A DNA stretch of 64,000 nucleotides from Macropodus opercularis. Taxonomy: Eukaryota; Chordata; Actinopteri; Anabantiformes; Osphronemidae. Position 1 is the stretch's first letter; each line of letters starts with the position of its first letter. Shown here in pieces: positions 62,796 through 64,000 of this stretch. A model generated the notes under the pieces. The model saw only the letters and a list, made by a program, of their open reading frames with translations. It was not told the origin of the DNA and ran no database searches. Where the stretch lies: positions 496,001 through 560,000 of the forward strand of contig JAUCMP010000029.1 in NCBI GenBank assembly GCA_030770545.1, read 5' to 3'. A program made the translations under genes and the position numbers.

Positions 62796-62927
62796 GACAA
62801 ACCTGTACCACATTATATCTTTTGAAGGTGACTATATGTCAGACTGTCACAATTATCTGCTCATCAATGACATATGTGTAACCAAGATGGAGAATCACCC
62901 AATGTTGCATTGAAAAAGAACAGAAAA

Positions 62928-63046
62928 GGCTTACAGCACCTGGTATTCCCAGGCAGTCTCCCGTCCAAGTACTAGCCAGGCCCTACCTTGCTTGGCTTCC
63001 GAGGTCGAATGAGATCGGGCACGTTGAAGGTGGTATGGCCGTAAGC
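62928..63046 (-). rRNA. 5S rRNA gene
   Basis: C6/C43/G56, T92; 141. Confidence 0.85.
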
Positions 63047-63187
63047 GACAAATTGTTACCTCAATATGTCTTTTGAAGGCGACAACACGTCAGAATGTCA
63101 TGACAGTCACGACTGTTACCTCATCAATGTCATCTGTGTAACCAAGATGGAGAATCACCCAATGTTGCGTTGAAAGAGAAAAGAAAA

Positions 63188-63306
63188 GGCTTACAGCACC
63201 TGGTATTCACAGGCGGTCTCCCGTCCAAGTACTAGCCAGGCCCTACCTTGCTTGGCTTCCGAGGTCGAATGAGATCAGGCACGTTGAAGGTGGTATGGCC
63301 GTAAGC
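63188..63306 (-). rRNA. 5S rRNA gene
   Basis: C6/C43/G56, T30, T98; 141. Confidence 0.84.
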
Positions 63307-63447
63307 AAGTAATTGTTACCTCATTACGTCATTTGAAGGCGAAAACACGTCAGAATGTCATGACAGTCACAACTGTTACCTCATCAAGGTCATCTGCGTT
63401 ACTAAAAAGGAGAATCACCTAATGTTGCGTTGAAAAATAACAGAAAA

Positions 63448-63566
63448 GGCTTACAGCACCTGGTATTCCCAGGCAGTCTCCCGACCAAGTACTAGCCAGG
63501 CCCTACCTTGCTTGGCTTCCGAGTTCGAATGAGATCGGGCACATTGAAGGTGGTATAGCCGTAAGC
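63448..63566 (-). rRNA. 5S rRNA gene
   Basis: C6/A43/G56, T10, T24, T83, T92; 132. Confidence 0.83.
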
Positions 63567-63698
63567 GAGAAATTGTTACCTTATTATGTCTTTTGAAGGC
63601 GACTATATGTCAGACTGTCACAACTATCTGCTCATCAATGACATATGTGTAACCAAGATGGAGAATCACCCAATGTTGCATTGAAAGAGAAAAGAAAA

Positions 63699-63817
63699 GG
63701 CTTACAGCACCTGGTATTCCCAGGCGGTCTCCCGTCCAAGTACTAGCCAGGCCCTACCTTGCTTGGCTTCCGAGTTCGAATGAGATCGGGCACGTTAAAG
63801 GTGGTATGGCCATAAGC
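63699..63817 (-). rRNA. 5S rRNA gene
   Basis: T6/A43/G56, T21; 132. Confidence 0.84.
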
Positions 63818-63949
63818 GACAAACCTGTACCACATTATATCTTTTGAAGGTGACTATATGTCAGACTGTCACAACTATCTGCTCATCAATGACATATGTG
63901 TAACCAAGATGGAGAATCACCCAATGTTGCGTTAAAAGAGAAAAGAAAA

Positions 63950-64000
63950 GGCTTACAGCACCTGGTATTCCCAGGCGGTCTCCCGTCCAAGTACTAACCA
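63950..64000 (-). rRNA. 5S rRNA gene, cut by window end
   Basis: Only the 3' 51 nt (about nt 69-119) are in the window; T72. Confidence 0.8.

Larger units (their letters stand above)
59488..64000 (-). repeat. 5S rDNA tandem array, segment 4
   Basis: Seventeen complete 5S genes and one truncated by the window end. The order near 59871-61262 parallels 18865-20891 but keeps a complete gene (60131) where the other two blocks carry a 16-bp remnant, so it preserves the pre-deletion arrangement. The 62175-63566 stretch repeats haplotypes seen at 28302-29693. Confidence 0.93.

Noticed and set aside
1..64000. Assembly artefact as the source of the near-identical blocks
   Set aside because: Not excluded, but blocks differ by scattered SNPs and whole-unit indels, which argues for real paralogues. 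Only long reads can settle it.

Overview
The window is a tandem 5S ribosomal DNA array from an animal genome, most likely a ray-finned fish. The basis is the vertebrate-type 5S rRNA on the minus strand (5' end GCTTACGGCC, 3' end GTAAGC) and three copies of a Tx1/L1-group non-LTR retrotransposon inserted inside 5S genes, as described for the 5S-specific Mutsu family of zebrafish and other fish. I cannot name the species. There are no bacterial-type operons, tRNAs, CRISPR arrays or ordinary host protein genes.

Layout (all genes on the minus strand): 5S array 1-9630; 5S gene split by Mutsu copy 1 (element 9727-15644); 5S array 15667-45921, with a 511-bp solo LTR in one spacer (40211-40721); 5S gene split by Mutsu copy 2 (46018-51935); short array 51958-53622; 5S gene split by a 5'-truncated Mutsu copy 3 (53719-59457); array 59488-64000. 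I count 182 5S loci: 175 uninterrupted full-length copies, 2 cut by the window ends, 3 split by Mutsu and 2 reduced to a 16-bp remnant. Every unit is a 119-nt gene plus a spacer of 132 nt (period 251) or 141 nt (period 260).

The 5S copies share about 13 differences from the common vertebrate 5S sequence. Some preserve pairing (T19 with A59; C84 with G93). The copies fall into haplotypes defined by transcript positions 6, 43 and 56. In the entries, 'C6/A43/G56' gives the bases at those RNA positions, further changes are given in RNA numbering, and '132' or '141' is the length of the spacer upstream of the gene (to its right on +). The order of haplotypes shows repeated unequal exchange: three 511-bp dimers in tandem, 1784-bp seven-gene and 1533-bp six-gene higher-order repeats, and a multi-kilobase duplication that also copied a Mutsu insertion with both flanks.

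Each Mutsu element lies in the same orientation as its host 5S gene, between RNA nucleotides 22 and 23. It carries a disordered ORF1 N-terminal part, an overlapping -1-frame part with an RRM-like region and two CCHC knuckles, an intact 1262-residue ORF2 (APE endonuclease, reverse transcriptase, C-terminal CCHC), an AATAAA signal and a poly(A) tail. All ORF2 copies are open, so the lineage was recently active. The ORF1 split is the same in every copy, and copy 2 has an 11-SNP patch that looks like gene conversion from an unseen relative.
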